Below, in pieces: positions 1 through 11,171 of a stretch of DNA of 35,493 nucleotides (the first letter of the stretch is position 1; each line of letters starts with the position of its first letter). The notes beneath the pieces are model-generated. The model saw only the letters and a list, made by a program, of their open reading frames with translations, did no database searches and was not told the origin of the DNA. Where the stretch lies: positions 1 to 35,493 of the forward strand of contig CAJAWW010000162.1 in the NCBI GenBank assembly GCA_903946745.1, in the 5' to 3' direction. A program made the translations under genes and the position numbers. This DNA comes from an uncultured beta proteobacterium. GTDB taxonomy: Bacteria; Pseudomonadota; Gammaproteobacteria; Burkholderiales; Rhodocyclaceae.

Positions 1-318
1 GAAGAAGCCAATCGCCGCACCGAAGCGGGCATTCGCGAAGCTGTGGAACGCATCGCGGCATCGACCGGTGCCGCACGCGAAACCTATTTGCGCGACCGCT
101 CGGCCAGCACCGAACTGGTGACGCGTCTGGAACTCGATGTGATGCACATTTTTGCGCACATGGAGATGTCGCAGGCCGAAGAGCGTGCGCTGACCAACGT
201 CATCAGCACCTTCTCGCGCAACATGCTGCAACTGATCGAAAATGGCGAAGAAACGCATCAGGCCATGCAGGATCTTGGCAACCGCCTGAGACAACTGCAA
301 CAGGTCAAACCGGACTGA
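1..318 (+). CDS. 3' end of a coiled-coil protein of unknown function (partial)
   Basis: The frame is open from the first base of the window and ends at TGA 316-318, so only the last 105 residues of a longer protein are seen. They are rich in Glu, Ala, Arg and Gln with heptad-like spacing of Leu, Ile and Met, and the last 40 residues look like a continuous amphipathic helix. That indicates a coiled-coil or helical-bundle tail. No catalytic motif, signal peptide or membrane segment is visible in this part. An internal ATG at 43 is unlikely to be the true start because the same frame continues upstream with similar composition and no ribosome-binding site precedes it. The gene converges on the chemotaxis gene to its right. 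I do not recognise the family; the missing N-terminal part would be needed to name it. Confidence 0.7.
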   Translation, partial: EEANRRTEAGIREAVERIAASTGAARETYLRDRSASTELVTRLELDVMHIFAHMEMSQAEERALTNVISTFSRNMLQLIENGEETHQAMQDLGNRLRQLQQVKPD

Positions 319-353
319 ATTTCAGCTGAAATTTCGCCCAGCCAAGCTTGGCT
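318..353. repeat. Two adjacent perfect palindromes between convergent genes
   Basis: A 16-bp perfect palindrome, AATTTCAGCTGAAATT (318-333), starts on the last base of the upstream stop codon. Six bases later comes a 14-bp perfect palindrome, AGCCAAGCTTGGCT (340-353). Each can form a short hairpin on either strand. They lie in the 50-base gap between convergent genes, which suggests transcript-end structures. There is no T-run on either side, so a canonical intrinsic terminator is not supported. Confidence 0.6.
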
Positions 354-368
354 CAGGGCTTCACTGAC

Positions 369-2165
369 TCAGGACTTCAGCAGCACCGAGCTATCAACCC
401 CGACGCGCACGTTGCCCCAGATCTTGTTGTCCACCATGATCGGAAGATTGATCTCCGAGAGAATTTCACCGGTATCCCGCGCATAGGTTTGCAATAGCAT
501 CGGCTGCGTATTTTTGGCGCACCGCTGTCCGGTCGGATCGTCCCAGATACGCTTGGTGCGGTTGCCCGCCAAGTCGGCCGCATAATTGCCGGTCAAGGGT
601 TTTGAGGTCTTGAGGTTGTGGATCGGACCGTAGCCCTTTGTGTCGATCGCCAGCGTGTAAGCCCCACCCTGCAACTTGGCAAGATATTCTTCCATCACCG
701 GCTGAATCTCCCGCTCATACGCACGCAGATAGCTGACGTCGTACTTTTGCGGGTTGGTACCGGCAATCGGGCGGTAGGTCTGATCCCAGATGTTATTGCC
801 ATCTTTGCTCAGTGCTGCCAGTTTTGTCTGCACGGCATCGCGGTACTCGCGTGCCACATCAACGTTGAAGTCAAAGGCACCCCGTCCGATCTTGAAGCGC
901 GACACCAGTTCCTGCACGCTTTCGGTTGCCTGAGCGAGCGCCTCGGTGGATTTCCCCGAAGAATTCATGCTGTCCGAAACCTCGGAGGACAGTTGATGCA
1001 ACTGACTCACCGCATTATGGACACTCTCATTGGTGACATTGAGCTGCTCCATGGAGGTCGCGATATTCGTCAGCTGATCGCTGGTACGCTCAAAATCGGT
1101 CACCATGCGCTGAAATTCAAGTGCGGAGTGCTCCACCACTTTGCGCGTCTGCTTGATATCGGCATTGATATTGGCGTTTTCTTCCTGGGTGCTTTTCACC
1201 AGCAAAGTCATGCCGCCGATATTTTCGGTAATTTCCTGTGTCGCCAGATTGACGCGCTCGGCCAGCTTGCGCACTTCGTCGGCCACCACGGCAAAACCCC
1301 GCCCCTGCTCACCGGCACGCGCCGCCTCAATGGCCGCATTGAGCGCCAGCAGATTGGTCTGGTCGGCCACGTCCTTGATGAGCGTGGCAATGGTGCAAAT
1401 ACTGTCGGAACGCCGTCCCAGATCAGTCACGGTTTCATTGAAACCCGCCAGCCGATTGCTGACGCTCTCGACCTCCTGAACAATTTGATGCATTTCAGTG
1501 AGCGCATTGCGGGCGGTCTGAAGATTGGTGTCCGTCGCATGCGCAATCGTATCGGCCGACGCCGATACCTCGCGGATAGCATCCGTGGCATTGGAGCTGG
1601 CACCGAATACCGACTGTGCGATTTCGCCCTGCTGGTTCGCCCGTTTAGTGGTTGAGGCCACCGTGGTTCTGACCACCGTTGCCTCGCGCGAAATGCCGAC
1701 GCTCATCTTGCGCACCTCGCCGATGAGTTGCCTCATCTTGTCGGCGAAACGGTTGTAGCTCTCGGCCAGCACCCGCAACTCGTCATGCGTGATGGTGGGC
1801 AGATCACGCGAAAAGTCACCTTCGCCACGCGAAATCTCATCAAAAATTGTCGTAATCATCCGTATCGGCTTGAGCACCAAATGACGGATATAAAAAATTT
1901 GCAAGACATTCCAAGCCAAGCCGACAACGGTCAACACCACCATGAGCACAAGCCCCTGATCGAGTGCCGCATTCACGGTCGCGGCCATCGCAGCGGTACC
2001 TTGACCCTTCTGCACCGCCTCGGCTACCGTGCCTTTCATTTGCAGGTAGATGCTCAGGTATGCCAGATCGATCAGAAACAGCAATAAAAAGCTCGACAGT
2101 TTTTTGGTGAGCGTGTTCCAGAAGGTCCGCTCGTTCCAGTCGTAGATACGCCAGAACAGTTCCAT
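369..2165 (-). CDS. Methyl-accepting chemotaxis protein with C-terminal sensor-like domain
   Basis: A 598-residue chemoreceptor. Two membrane helices are visible at about residues 24-42 and 71-93, separated by only some 28 residues, so there is almost no periplasmic domain. A HAMP domain follows (about 95-148). The conserved MCP signalling hairpin tip lies near residues 258-305, with [20 protein letters not shown] and the following [15 protein letters not shown]. After the signalling coiled coil comes an extra domain of about 150 residues (about 445-598) with the pieces [28 protein letters not shown] and WGNVRVGV. This resembles the Cache/PAS-like C-terminal domains of some proteobacterial receptors. 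The likely role is to signal to CheA/CheW, sensing a cytoplasmic or membrane-linked cue. The start ATG at 2165 has a strong AGGAG site and a sigma70 promoter upstream. No che genes adjoin. Confidence 0.93.
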   Translation of the reverse strand: MELFWRIYDWNERTFWNTLTKKLSSFLLLFLIDLAYLSIYLQMKGTVAEAVQKGQGTAAMAATVNAALDQGLVLMVVLTVVGLAWNVLQIFYIRHLVLKPIRMITTIFDEISRGEGDFSRDLPTITHDELRVLAESYNRFADKMRQLIGEVRKMSVGISREATVVRTTVASTTKRANQQGEIAQSVFGASSNATDAIREVSASADTIAHATDTNLQTARNALTEMHQIVQEVESVSNRLAGFNETVTDLGRRSDSICTIATLIKDVADQTNLLALNAAIEAARAGEQGRGFAVVADEVRKLAERVNLATQEITENIGGMTLLVKSTQEENANINADIKQTRKVVEHSALEFQRMVTDFERTSDQLTNIATSMEQLNVTNESVHNAVSQLHQLSSEVSDSMNSSGKSTEALAQATESVQELVSRFKIGRGAFDFNVDVAREYRDAVQTKLAALSKDGNNIWDQTYRPIAGTNPQKYDVSYLRAYEREIQPVMEEYLAKLQGGAYTLAIDTKGYGPIHNLKTSKPLTGNYAADLAGNRTKRIWDDPTGQRCAKNTQPMLLQTYARDTGEILSEINLPIMVDNKIWGNVRVGVDSSVLLKS

Positions 2166-2218
2166 ATTTTCTCCTCGGCCGCAACGATCTTTAGCGTCGC
2201 ATTTTGTTCCAACGTAAG

Positions 2219-2247
2219 AATATAGGCGTACTTGCGATGTTTTGCAA
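2219..2247 (-). promoter_or_regulatory. Sigma70-type promoter of the chemoreceptor gene
   Basis: Read on the minus strand, TTGCAA (2242-2247) and TATATT (2219-2224) are separated by exactly 17 bases. Transcription would start near 2212, about 46 bases before the ATG at 2165. An AGGAG ribosome-binding site sits just before that ATG. The match is to general sigma70 rather than the sigma28 pattern common for chemotaxis genes. Confidence 0.65.
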
Positions 2248-2298
2248 AAACTGAATTATGCCGCTTGCCACACCCTTGACGCGCGGCGCGGCACATAA

Positions 2299-2322
2299 CA
2301 AAAAGCCCCTAAAATAGGGGCG
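2299..2322 (-). terminator. Intrinsic terminator of tRNA-Ser
   Basis: On the minus strand a 7-bp GC-rich stem (GCCCCTA/TAGGGGC, 2305-2311 with 2315-2321) with a 3-base loop is followed by five T residues. It lies about 70 bases past the 3' end of tRNA-Ser and upstream of the chemoreceptor promoter, so it separates the two transcription units. Confidence 0.8.
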
Positions 2323-2390
2323 CAATCAATAGCAACAAATAGCAGCAGCATGTAGCAAAGTGTGTGGCAAATCGGGTGACGGACAGCGGA

Positions 2391-2480
2391 TGGCGGAGAG
2401 GGTGGGATTCGAACCCACGGATGCCTTGCGACATCGCCTGATTTCGAGTCAGGTACATTCGACCACTCTGCCACCTCTCC
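2391..2480 (-). tRNA. tRNA-Ser(CGA)
   Basis: A 90-nt class II tRNA with encoded CCA. The acceptor stem GGAGAGG (from 2480) pairs with CCTCTCC, followed by discriminator G and CCA (2391-2393). The anticodon stem CCTGA/TCAGG encloses loop CTCGAAA, giving anticodon CGA, which reads UCG serine codons. The long variable arm typical of tRNA-Ser is present, and the T arm contains GGTTCGAATCC. It is transcribed from its own promoter. The seryl-tRNA synthetase gene lies only about 1.4 kb away, which is probably coincidental. Confidence 0.97.
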
Positions 2481-2490
2481 GTCGGCGCGC

Positions 2491-2496
2491 ATTATA
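2491..2496 (-). promoter_or_regulatory. -10 element of tRNA-Ser
   Basis: A perfect TATAAT on the minus strand ends 10 bases before the tRNA 5' end, placing the transcription start a few bases upstream of the mature tRNA. No good -35 is visible at 16-18 bases. The downstream GC-rich stretch GCGCGCC resembles a stringent discriminator, as expected for a stable RNA gene. Confidence 0.65.
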
Positions 2497-2535
2497 CGCA
2501 TGAAGCGCCCGCCGACCCTCAGTTAGCGGAGGGCA

Positions 2536-5200
<2,665 letters not shown>

Positions 5201-6508
5201 CTAACGTTGAGTCTTCGCAGTTGCGTCAAGATCACGCAGATGCGCCAGTTTTTCGGCAATCTTTTGTTCCAGCCCGCGCGGCACCGGTTCGTACCAGCGC
5301 ACGGCCGGCATGTCGTCGGGGAAGTAATTTTCGCCAGCGGCATAGGCTTCGGATTCGTGATGGGCGTAACGATATTCGGCACCAAAACCAAGGTCTTTCA
5401 TGAGTTTTGTCGGGGCATTGCGCAGATGCTCGGGCACCGGGCGGCTCTTGTCCTTGGCGACAAAGGCGCGCGCGGCATTATAGGCGTTGTAACTGGCGTT
5501 CGATTTGGCAGCGACAGCCAGATAAATCACCGCATTCGCCAACGCCAGTTCCCCCTCCGGACTGCCGAGTCGTTCGTAAGTAGCGCATGCATTCAACGCA
5601 ATGTCGTGCGCGCGCGGGTCGGCCAACCCGATATCTTCAATCGCCATGCGCACAATGCGCCGCCCCATGTAAAGCGGATCAGCCCCGCCATCGAGCATAC
5701 GGATCAGCCAATACAGCGCAGCGTCCGGGTTTGAACCACGCACTGACTTGTGCAGCGCTGAAATCTGATCGTAGAAAGCGTCGCCGCCTTTATCAAAGCG
5801 GCGCAGATCGGCCGCCAGCGTCTGCTCTAAAAAGTCGACGCTGGCGATACGGCAATGGGCGGTGTGCATGGCCGTGCGCACGGTTTCCAGCACATTGAGC
5901 AAGCGTCGCGCATCGCCATCGGCATAGCCCACCAGACGCTCGCGCGCCGCCGGTTCGAATTCCAGATCGTGCAAGGCGTGGTTGCAGGCGCGGTCGAACA
6001 ACGCACCCAGCTCAGTGTCGTCAAGGCTTTTCAATACATACACGGCAGCACGCGACAACAACGCCGAATTGACCTCGAACGACGGATTTTCGGTCGTCGC
6101 ACCGATAAAAGTCACCGTGCCGCGCTCAACATAGGGCAGGAAAGCATCCTGCTGCGCCTTGTTGAAACGATGCACTTCATCCACAAAAAGAATGGTGCGC
6201 CGCCCCTGCTGCGCAGTGATTTCGGCCTGCTGCATCGCCTCGCGGATATCCTTGACGCCGGAAAACACGGCCGACAGCGCAACGAATGCGGCATCGAAAC
6301 TGTCGGCCATCAACCGTGCCAACGTGGTCTTGCCCACCCCCGGCGGCCCCCACAGAATCATCGAATGCGGCGTGCCGGATTCAAAGGCGAGACGTAACGG
6401 CTTGCCTTCACCGAGCAGGTGGCGCTGACCAAGCACCGCATCAAGCGTGTGCGGCCGCATCTGCTCGGCAAGTGGTGCATGGGGTGCAGAGCTAAACAGA
6501 TCGTTCAT
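5201..6508 (-). CDS. rarA: Replication-associated recombination protein A (AAA+ ATPase)
   Basis: RarA/MgsA acts at stalled replication forks and is related to clamp-loader subunits and eukaryotic WRNIP1. The 435 residues contain Walker A GPPGVGKT (54-61), Walker B ILFVDE (106-111) followed by VHRFNKAQQD, and sensor 1 within GATTENPSF. The C-terminal half has the tetramerisation region with DPLYMGRR and the family signature NAPTKLMKDLGFG. Its place directly upstream of serS agrees with E. coli, but lolA, which precedes rarA there, is absent; tRNA-Pro occupies the upstream position instead. Start ATG at 6508 lacks an obvious strong ribosome-binding site. I saw no convincing promoter in the 128 bases to the tRNA. 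Confidence 0.97.
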   Translation of the reverse strand: MNDLFSSAPHAPLAEQMRPHTLDAVLGQRHLLGEGKPLRLAFESGTPHSMILWGPPGVGKTTLARLMADSFDAAFVALSAVFSGVKDIREAMQQAEITAQQGRRTILFVDEVHRFNKAQQDAFLPYVERGTVTFIGATTENPSFEVNSALLSRAAVYVLKSLDDTELGALFDRACNHALHDLEFEPAARERLVGYADGDARRLLNVLETVRTAMHTAHCRIASVDFLEQTLAADLRRFDKGGDAFYDQISALHKSVRGSNPDAALYWLIRMLDGGADPLYMGRRIVRMAIEDIGLADPRAHDIALNACATYERLGSPEGELALANAVIYLAVAAKSNASYNAYNAARAFVAKDKSRPVPEHLRNAPTKLMKDLGFGAEYRYAHHESEAYAAGENYFPDDMPAVRWYEPVPRGLEQKIAEKLAHLRDLDATAKTQR

Positions 6509-6591
6509 GACATTGATGACTTCGTATCTGTACGACGATCCTGCTCAACCTGAGGCCGGGACTACCCGGGGCAATTTTGGGACAGTGAAAA

Positions 6592-6613
6592 TGGTAACCA
6601 GCGTTGGTAACCA
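6592..6613. repeat. 9-bp direct repeat in the rarA upstream region
   Basis: TGGTAACCA occurs twice (6592-6600 and 6605-6613), separated by GCGT, giving a 13-base period. Each copy is nearly self-complementary. It lies between tRNA-Pro and rarA, both on the minus strand. It could be a binding site or part of the tRNA 3' trailer; the sequence alone does not decide. Confidence 0.4.
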
Positions 6614-6636
6614 CATCCATGGAAACCCTTGATATT

Positions 6637-6713
<77 letters not shown>

Positions 6714-6811
6714 ATGGCAAGTGGGTGACAAGGAGGATACGGGAGCGGGCTTGTGCTTCATACAACTTACAACGTCAGCCCGATAAATCGTCCTTGCAGG
6801 CGCTGCAGCGA

Positions 6812-7780
6812 TCAGAAACTTCGTTGCACCGCAAAGTCTGCCAATTGTAGCAGCGTTTCCTTGAATGTTGAATCCGGCACCGCTTTCAGCGCGTCCTTTG
6901 CGGCCTCGGCCTCGGCCACGCCGTGACTGCGTGCGCGCTCTAGCGCACCACCGTTGCGCACCGCCAACAAGACGGCCGGAAAGGCTTCCCGATTTGCATT
7001 TTCGATGGCGTCGCGCACCAATCTGGCCTGCTCGGGCTCGCCATGCTGTATCACATGAATGAGCGGCAGCGTCGGCTTGCCTTCAGCCAGATCGTCACCC
7101 AGATGCTTGCCGGTTTCGGCTTCCACACCAGAATAGTCGAGCACGTCGTCAATCAACTGAAAGGCAGTGCCAATGTGCATGCCATACAAGGCCATGGCGT
7201 CTTCGGTCACTGAATCAGTGCCGCCGAGAATCGCACCCAGCCGACCCGCCGCTTCAAACAGCTTGGCTGTTTTGTAACGGATCACCTGTAGGTAGTCATC
7301 CACCGAAATATCAGCGTTGCGGCAGTTCATGAGTTGCAGCACTTCACCTTCAGCAATGACGTTGGTGGCATCGGCCAGCACCTGCATCACGCGCATGCTG
7401 CCCACACCGACCATCATCTGAAAGGCGCGGGAGTACAAAAAATCACCCACCAGAACACTGGCGGCATTGCCAAATACGGCGTTGGCGGTATCGCGACCAC
7501 GGCGCAAAGCCGATTCATCCACTACATCATCATGCAGCAGCGTGGCGGTATGAATGAACTCGACCACCGCCGCCAGCGCATGGTGATGCGTGCCCTGATA
7601 GCCGCAGGCTCCCGCAGAAAGCAGCACCAATGCCGGACGCATGCGCTTGCCGCCGGCCGAAATGATGTACTCGGCAACCTGCCGTACCAAAACGACCTCG
7701 GAATGCAGGCGGGCGCGAACAACCGCATCGACCGCGCGCATGTCGGCATCGATCGGAGCATACAGATTGGCAAAATCCAC
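6812..7780 (-). CDS. ispB: Octaprenyl diphosphate synthase (long-chain polyprenyl synthetase)
   Basis: Condenses isopentenyl diphosphate units onto farnesyl diphosphate to make the ubiquinone side chain. The 322 residues carry both aspartate-rich motifs: first DDVVD (84-88) within HDDVVDESALRRG, and second DDVLD (211-215). The GGKRMRP substrate-binding segment lies near residues 43-49. The small residue A79, five positions before the first motif, fits a long-chain product. It aligns well with E. coli IspB in FIHTATLLHDDVVDES and EGEVLQLMN. Translation starts at GTG 7780, which matches the usual N terminus, but no Shine-Dalgarno sequence is visible in the short leader. The exact chain length (C40 against C45-50) is inferred from similarity only. 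Confidence 0.95.
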   Translation of the reverse strand: MDFANLYAPIDADMRAVDAVVRARLHSEVVLVRQVAEYIISAGGKRMRPALVLLSAGACGYQGTHHHALAAVVEFIHTATLLHDDVVDESALRRGRDTANAVFGNAASVLVGDFLYSRAFQMMVGVGSMRVMQVLADATNVIAEGEVLQLMNCRNADISVDDYLQVIRYKTAKLFEAAGRLGAILGGTDSVTEDAMALYGMHIGTAFQLIDDVLDYSGVEAETGKHLGDDLAEGKPTLPLIHVIQHGEPEQARLVRDAIENANREAFPAVLLAVRNGGALERARSHGVAEAEAAKDALKAVPDSTFKETLLQLADFAVQRSF

Positions 7781-7809
7781 GTTGAATGCAGGAAGTTGAT
7801 AAAAGAGCG

Positions 7810-7838
7810 ATGTTAGGCGGCGTGGTCGCTGGCGTCAA
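7810..7838 (-). promoter_or_regulatory. Sigma70-type promoter of ispB
   Basis: On the minus strand, TTGACG (7833-7838) and TAACAT (7810-7815) are spaced 17 bases apart. Transcription would start near 7803, giving a leader of only about 23 bases before the GTG start codon at 7780. It faces away from argH. Confidence 0.65.
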
Positions 7839-7911
7839 TAAATCCGTGCCAGACAATAACCGCCACAAATCGATTTCAACGCGCCGGCATGGTCTGCACT
7901 TTCTTTTACCT

Positions 7912-7917
7912 TATACT
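7912..7917 (+). promoter_or_regulatory. Possible -10 element upstream of argH
   Basis: TATACT lies 70 bases before the argH ATG in the divergent ispB/argH region. The -35 position at 17 bases (7889-7894) matches poorly, so the call rests on the -10 hexamer alone. The rest of the 207-base region shows no operator I could identify; no clear ARG-box was seen. Confidence 0.35.
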
Positions 7918-7987
7918 AAACACTTGAACCAACCGTCTGTATGCATTGATTTTCAAGCATTTTTATAACCGCAACAACCGATAGACC

Positions 7988-9382
7988 ATGACCGAATCCA
8001 TCACTTCCGCGTCCGACAAAATCTGGTCAGGACGCTTTGCGGAACCCGTTTCCGATCTCGTCAAACGTTACACCGCCTCCGTGTTCTTCGACCGGCGCAT
8101 GTGGCGTCAGGACATTCGCGGTTCGCTCGCCCACGCCCGCATGCTCGCGCGTCAGGGCATTCTGGCCGCAGCTGATCTCGCCGCCATCGAGTCCGGCATG
8201 GCAAGCATTACAAATGAAATTGAAGCCGGCACCTTCCACTGGAACCTTGATGACGAAGACGTTCATCTCAATATCGAAAAACGTCTGACGGCGCTCGTCG
8301 GTGATGCCGGCAAGCGCTTGCACACCGGGCGTTCACGCAACGATCAGGTCGCCACCGATATCCGGCTCTGGCTGCGTGATTCCATCGACGAAATTGATGG
8401 TTTGCTGCGCGCCATGCAAGCGGCGCTGCTCAATATGGCCGAAGCACACGCTGACACGCCGCTGCCCGGATTCACCCATCTGCAAGTCGCCCAGCCGGTG
8501 ACCTTCGGCCATCATCTGCTGGCATATTTTGAAATGCTGCGTCGTGACCGCGAGCGTTTTGCCGACTGCCGCAAGCGCGTCAACCGCCTGCCGCTGGGTG
8601 CCGCGGCTCTGGCCGGAACCACCTTTCCGATCGACCGCGAAAGTGTGGCGCACGAACTTGGATTCGAAAGCGTTTGCGAAAACTCGCTCGACGCCGTATC
8701 CGACCGCGACTTTGCGATTGAGTTCTGCGGCGCTGCGGCACTGGTGATGACGCATATCTCGCGCTTCTCGGAAGAGTTGATTTTATGGATGAGCCCACGC
8801 GTCGGCTTCATTGATCTCGCCGACCGTTTTTGCACCGGCTCCTCGATCATGCCGCAGAAAAAAAACCCCGACGTCCCCGAACTTGCGCGCGGGAAAACCG
8901 GTCGCGTTTTCGGCCACCTGATGGGGTTGCTCACGCTCATGAAGGGTCAGCCGCTGGCCTATAACAAAGACAATCAGGAAGACAAAGAGCCCCTGTTCGA
9001 CACCGCCGATACGCTGATGGATACCCTGCGTATTTTTGCCGAACTGGTGCCGGGCATCCGCGTCAAACCCGAAGCCATGGCGGCTGCGTTGCGTCAGGGC
9101 TATGCCACCGCCACCGATCTGGCGGACTATCTCGTCAAGAAAGGTCTGCCGTTCCGTGACGCTCACGAAGCGGTTGCGCGGGCAGTGCGCGCCTGTGAAA
9201 TACGCGGCTGCGATCTGGCCGATCTGTCGGTCGACGCACTGCGTGAGTTTTCACCGTTGATTGCCGACGATGTGCATTCAGTGCTCACCGTTGCCGGCTC
9301 GCTGGCGGCTCGTGACCATCTGGGCGGCACGGCACCCAACCAAGTACGCGCAGCGATCGTGCGCTCACGCGCGCGGTTGTAA
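7988..9382 (+). CDS. argH: Argininosuccinate lyase
   Basis: Last step of arginine synthesis: cleaves argininosuccinate to arginine and fumarate in the cytoplasm as a homotetramer. The 464 residues match the family length. The fumarase/aspartase superfamily signature [15 protein letters not shown] is near residue 284 and contains the catalytic serine loop. Other conserved pieces are WSGRF at the N terminus, [26 protein letters not shown] and [14 protein letters not shown] at 7988 gives the canonical N terminus. Only 8 bases separate the argH stop from the kinase gene downstream, suggesting one transcript. argJ is also in this window but 18 kb away, so the arginine genes are dispersed. Confidence 0.98.
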   Translation: MTESITSASDKIWSGRFAEPVSDLVKRYTASVFFDRRMWRQDIRGSLAHARMLARQGILAAADLAAIESGMASITNEIEAGTFHWNLDDEDVHLNIEKRLTALVGDAGKRLHTGRSRNDQVATDIRLWLRDSIDEIDGLLRAMQAALLNMAEAHADTPLPGFTHLQVAQPVTFGHHLLAYFEMLRRDRERFADCRKRVNRLPLGAAALAGTTFPIDRESVAHELGFESVCENSLDAVSDRDFAIEFCGAAALVMTHISRFSEELILWMSPRVGFIDLADRFCTGSSIMPQKKNPDVPELARGKTGRVFGHLMGLLTLMKGQPLAYNKDNQEDKEPLFDTADTLMDTLRIFAELVPGIRVKPEAMAAALRQGYATATDLADYLVKKGLPFRDAHEAVARAVRACEIRGCDLADLSVDALREFSPLIADDVHSVLTVAGSLAARDHLGGTAPNQVRAAIVRSRARL

Positions 9383-9390
9383 ATCCACAC

Positions 9391-10704
9391 ATGGCGCTGC
9401 CAGAACGCATCGGCAAGTACGAAATCCGCAAGAAACTCGGTGAAGGTGCCACGTCCACGGTTTATCTGGGGTTCGACCCCTTCTCCGGGCGCGAAGTGGC
9501 CGTCAAAGCCATCTTCCCCGAGGTATTGCGCGACAAGGAACGCGGCCGGCTCTACCGGCATCTGCTGCTAACAGAAGCCTCGCTGGCCGGAAAACTGAAC
9601 CATCCGCACATCGTGCAGATCTTTGATGCGGTGCTCGACGAAGAACAAAGCTATATCGTCATGGAATATGTACCGGGCGGCACCCTGGAACCATTCTGCA
9701 CGCCCAGCACGTTATTGCCCGTCGACCGCCTGGTCGAGATGATCTTCAAATGCACCCGTGCACTCGACTATGCATACCGCGCCGGCATTACGCACCGCGA
9801 CATCAAACCGGCCAACATTCTGCTGTCCAAAGAAGACGATGCCGGCCAGAAAGGCGGCGGCGACATCAAGATTTCTGACTTTGGCGCGGCGCTGATGAGT
9901 GGCGGCGATCAAACCCGCACGCAGGTAGCCGGTGTCGGCTCACCCGCCTACATGTCGCCGCAACAGGTTCGCGACCTCTCGCTGGACCATCAGACCGACA
10001 TCTATTCGCTGGGTGTGGTGATGTACCAATTGCTGACCGGGCGACTGCCATTTCAGGCCACCTCGAACTACGGCATGATCTACCAGATCTGCAATACCGA
10101 CCCGCCGCCGCCTTCCACCTTTCGCGCCGACATGCCCACCAGTCTGGATGCCGTCGTAGCCCGCGCCATGCAAAAAGAAATCGAGGCGCGCTACCAGAGC
10201 TGGGAAGAGTTCTCCCATGATCTCGCACAATCATTTCGCAACAAGCAACTTCTGGCACGACGGCAGGATTTTCCCGATAGCGAAAAATTTGAAGCACTGC
10301 GCGCACTGCGTTTCTTTGGCGAGTTTTCAGACGTCGAATTGTGGGAAGTCGTGCGCTTTTCGCGCTGGGAAGACGTTGCCCCGGATACCGTCATCATGCG
10401 CGACGGCGAGCGCGGCGACTTTTTCGCTTTTCTGCTCGAAGGCGAACTGAACGTAGCCAAAAAAGGACGCTCACTGGGCACCCTGAATCCCGGCGAATGC
10501 TTCGGCGAAATGGCCATCATCCGGCGTGGCGGTCATGATCGCGGTGCTGATGTCATCGCCCTCACCGCATCGCGCGTCGTGACTATTTCTGCGCAGGCGT
10601 TGATGCATGCATCCGACGTCTGCCGGATGCATTTCTTTCAGGGCTTTCTGGACGTCATGGCGAATCGCCTGTCCGATGCCAACTCCAAACTGGCATCGTT
10701 GTAA
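9391..10704 (+). CDS. Ser/Thr protein kinase fused to a cyclic-nucleotide-binding domain
   Basis: A 437-residue soluble Hanks-type kinase. It shows the glycine loop GEGATSTVYLG (17-27), VAVK with the ATP lysine K39, catalytic HRDIKPAN (135-142) and DFG (163-165), then SPAYMSPQQ and DIYSLGVVMYQLLTGRLPF. All catalytic residues are present, so activity is expected. After residue 300 comes a Crp/CNB-like beta-barrel domain with GECFGEMAIIRRGGHDRGAD, which resembles the phosphate-binding cassette. Its PRAA-type core reads DRGAD, so ligand binding is likely but not certain. No membrane helix or PASTA repeats are present. It follows argH by 8 bases and has no obvious ribosome-binding site of its own. 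The substrate is unknown; the likely logic is kinase control by cAMP or another cyclic nucleotide. Confidence 0.92.
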   Translation: MALPERIGKYEIRKKLGEGATSTVYLGFDPFSGREVAVKAIFPEVLRDKERGRLYRHLLLTEASLAGKLNHPHIVQIFDAVLDEEQSYIVMEYVPGGTLEPFCTPSTLLPVDRLVEMIFKCTRALDYAYRAGITHRDIKPANILLSKEDDAGQKGGGDIKISDFGAALMSGGDQTRTQVAGVGSPAYMSPQQVRDLSLDHQTDIYSLGVVMYQLLTGRLPFQATSNYGMIYQICNTDPPPPSTFRADMPTSLDAVVARAMQKEIEARYQSWEEFSHDLAQSFRNKQLLARRQDFPDSEKFEALRALRFFGEFSDVELWEVVRFSRWEDVAPDTVIMRDGERGDFFAFLLEGELNVAKKGRSLGTLNPGECFGEMAIIRRGGHDRGADVIALTASRVVTISAQALMHASDVCRMHFFQGFLDVMANRLSDANSKLASL

Positions 10705-10736
10705 AACAAATCAGGCCGCGTATTTAGCTTGCGAAT

Positions 10737-11060
10737 TCAGCCAGCATTGACGATAGGCTCAAGCTGTTTTTGTAACTCACCCGCCTGATACATCTCGGTC
10801 ATGATGTCACTGCCACCGACGAACTCGCCAGCGATATAAAGTTGCGGCACCGTCGGCCAGTTCGCGTAATCCTTCACGCCCTGACGAACTTCCGGATCAG
10901 CGAGCACATCCACGGTCACGAGCTCTTTGACGCCGCATGCGCGAAGGATCTGTACAGCGCGCGCCGAAAACCCGCACTGTGGAAAATCGGCGTTGCCTTT
11001 CATGTAAAGCACTACCGGATTACCGGTCACGGTTTCGTGAATTTTCTGTTTGATATCCAT
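10737..11060 (-). CDS. grxD: Monothiol glutaredoxin (Grx4 family)
   Basis: A 107-residue CGFS-type glutaredoxin that binds and transfers [2Fe-2S] clusters using glutathione, usually together with BolA proteins, rather than acting as a general disulfide reductase. The active site CGFS is at residues 29-32, preceded by VVLYMKGN. The glutathione-site pieces TVPQLYI and GGSDI follow, as in E. coli GrxD. A longer frame begins with TTG at 11075, but ATG at 11060 is preceded by GACGAGG at good spacing and gives the usual N terminus MDIKQKI, so I use it. The gene converges on the kinase gene with a 32-base gap and has its own promoter. Confidence 0.96.
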   Translation of the reverse strand: MDIKQKIHETVTGNPVVLYMKGNADFPQCGFSARAVQILRACGVKELVTVDVLADPEVRQGVKDYANWPTVPQLYIAGEFVGGSDIMTEMYQAGELQKQLEPIVNAG

Positions 11061-11116
11061 GGCTCGCCTCGTCAAATTGATTTGCAGAAATAATAGTTGA
11101 TAAAATTACTCGGGAT

Positions 11117-11146
11117 ATTCTAACGAGAACGGGTAGCGCCGGTCAA
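11117..11146 (-). promoter_or_regulatory. Sigma70-type promoter of grxD
   Basis: On the minus strand, TTGACC (11141-11146) and TAGAAT (11117-11122) are 18 bases apart. The start of transcription would fall near 11110, about 50 bases before the grxD ATG. The leader is AT-rich. The -35 lies just past the end of the upstream methyltransferase gene. Confidence 0.65.
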
Positions 11147-11171
11147 GCCTGCGCGCCTTCGTTTGCAGCGT

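Noticed and set aside
618-1655. A 345-codon plus-strand frame inside the chemoreceptor gene
   Set aside because: Antisense shadow of the MCP signalling domain; no recognisable features of its own.
6553-6572. CCGGG-acta-CCCGG stem between tRNA-Pro and rarA as a terminator
   Set aside because: The stem is only 5 bp and no T-run follows on the minus strand, so termination is not supported.
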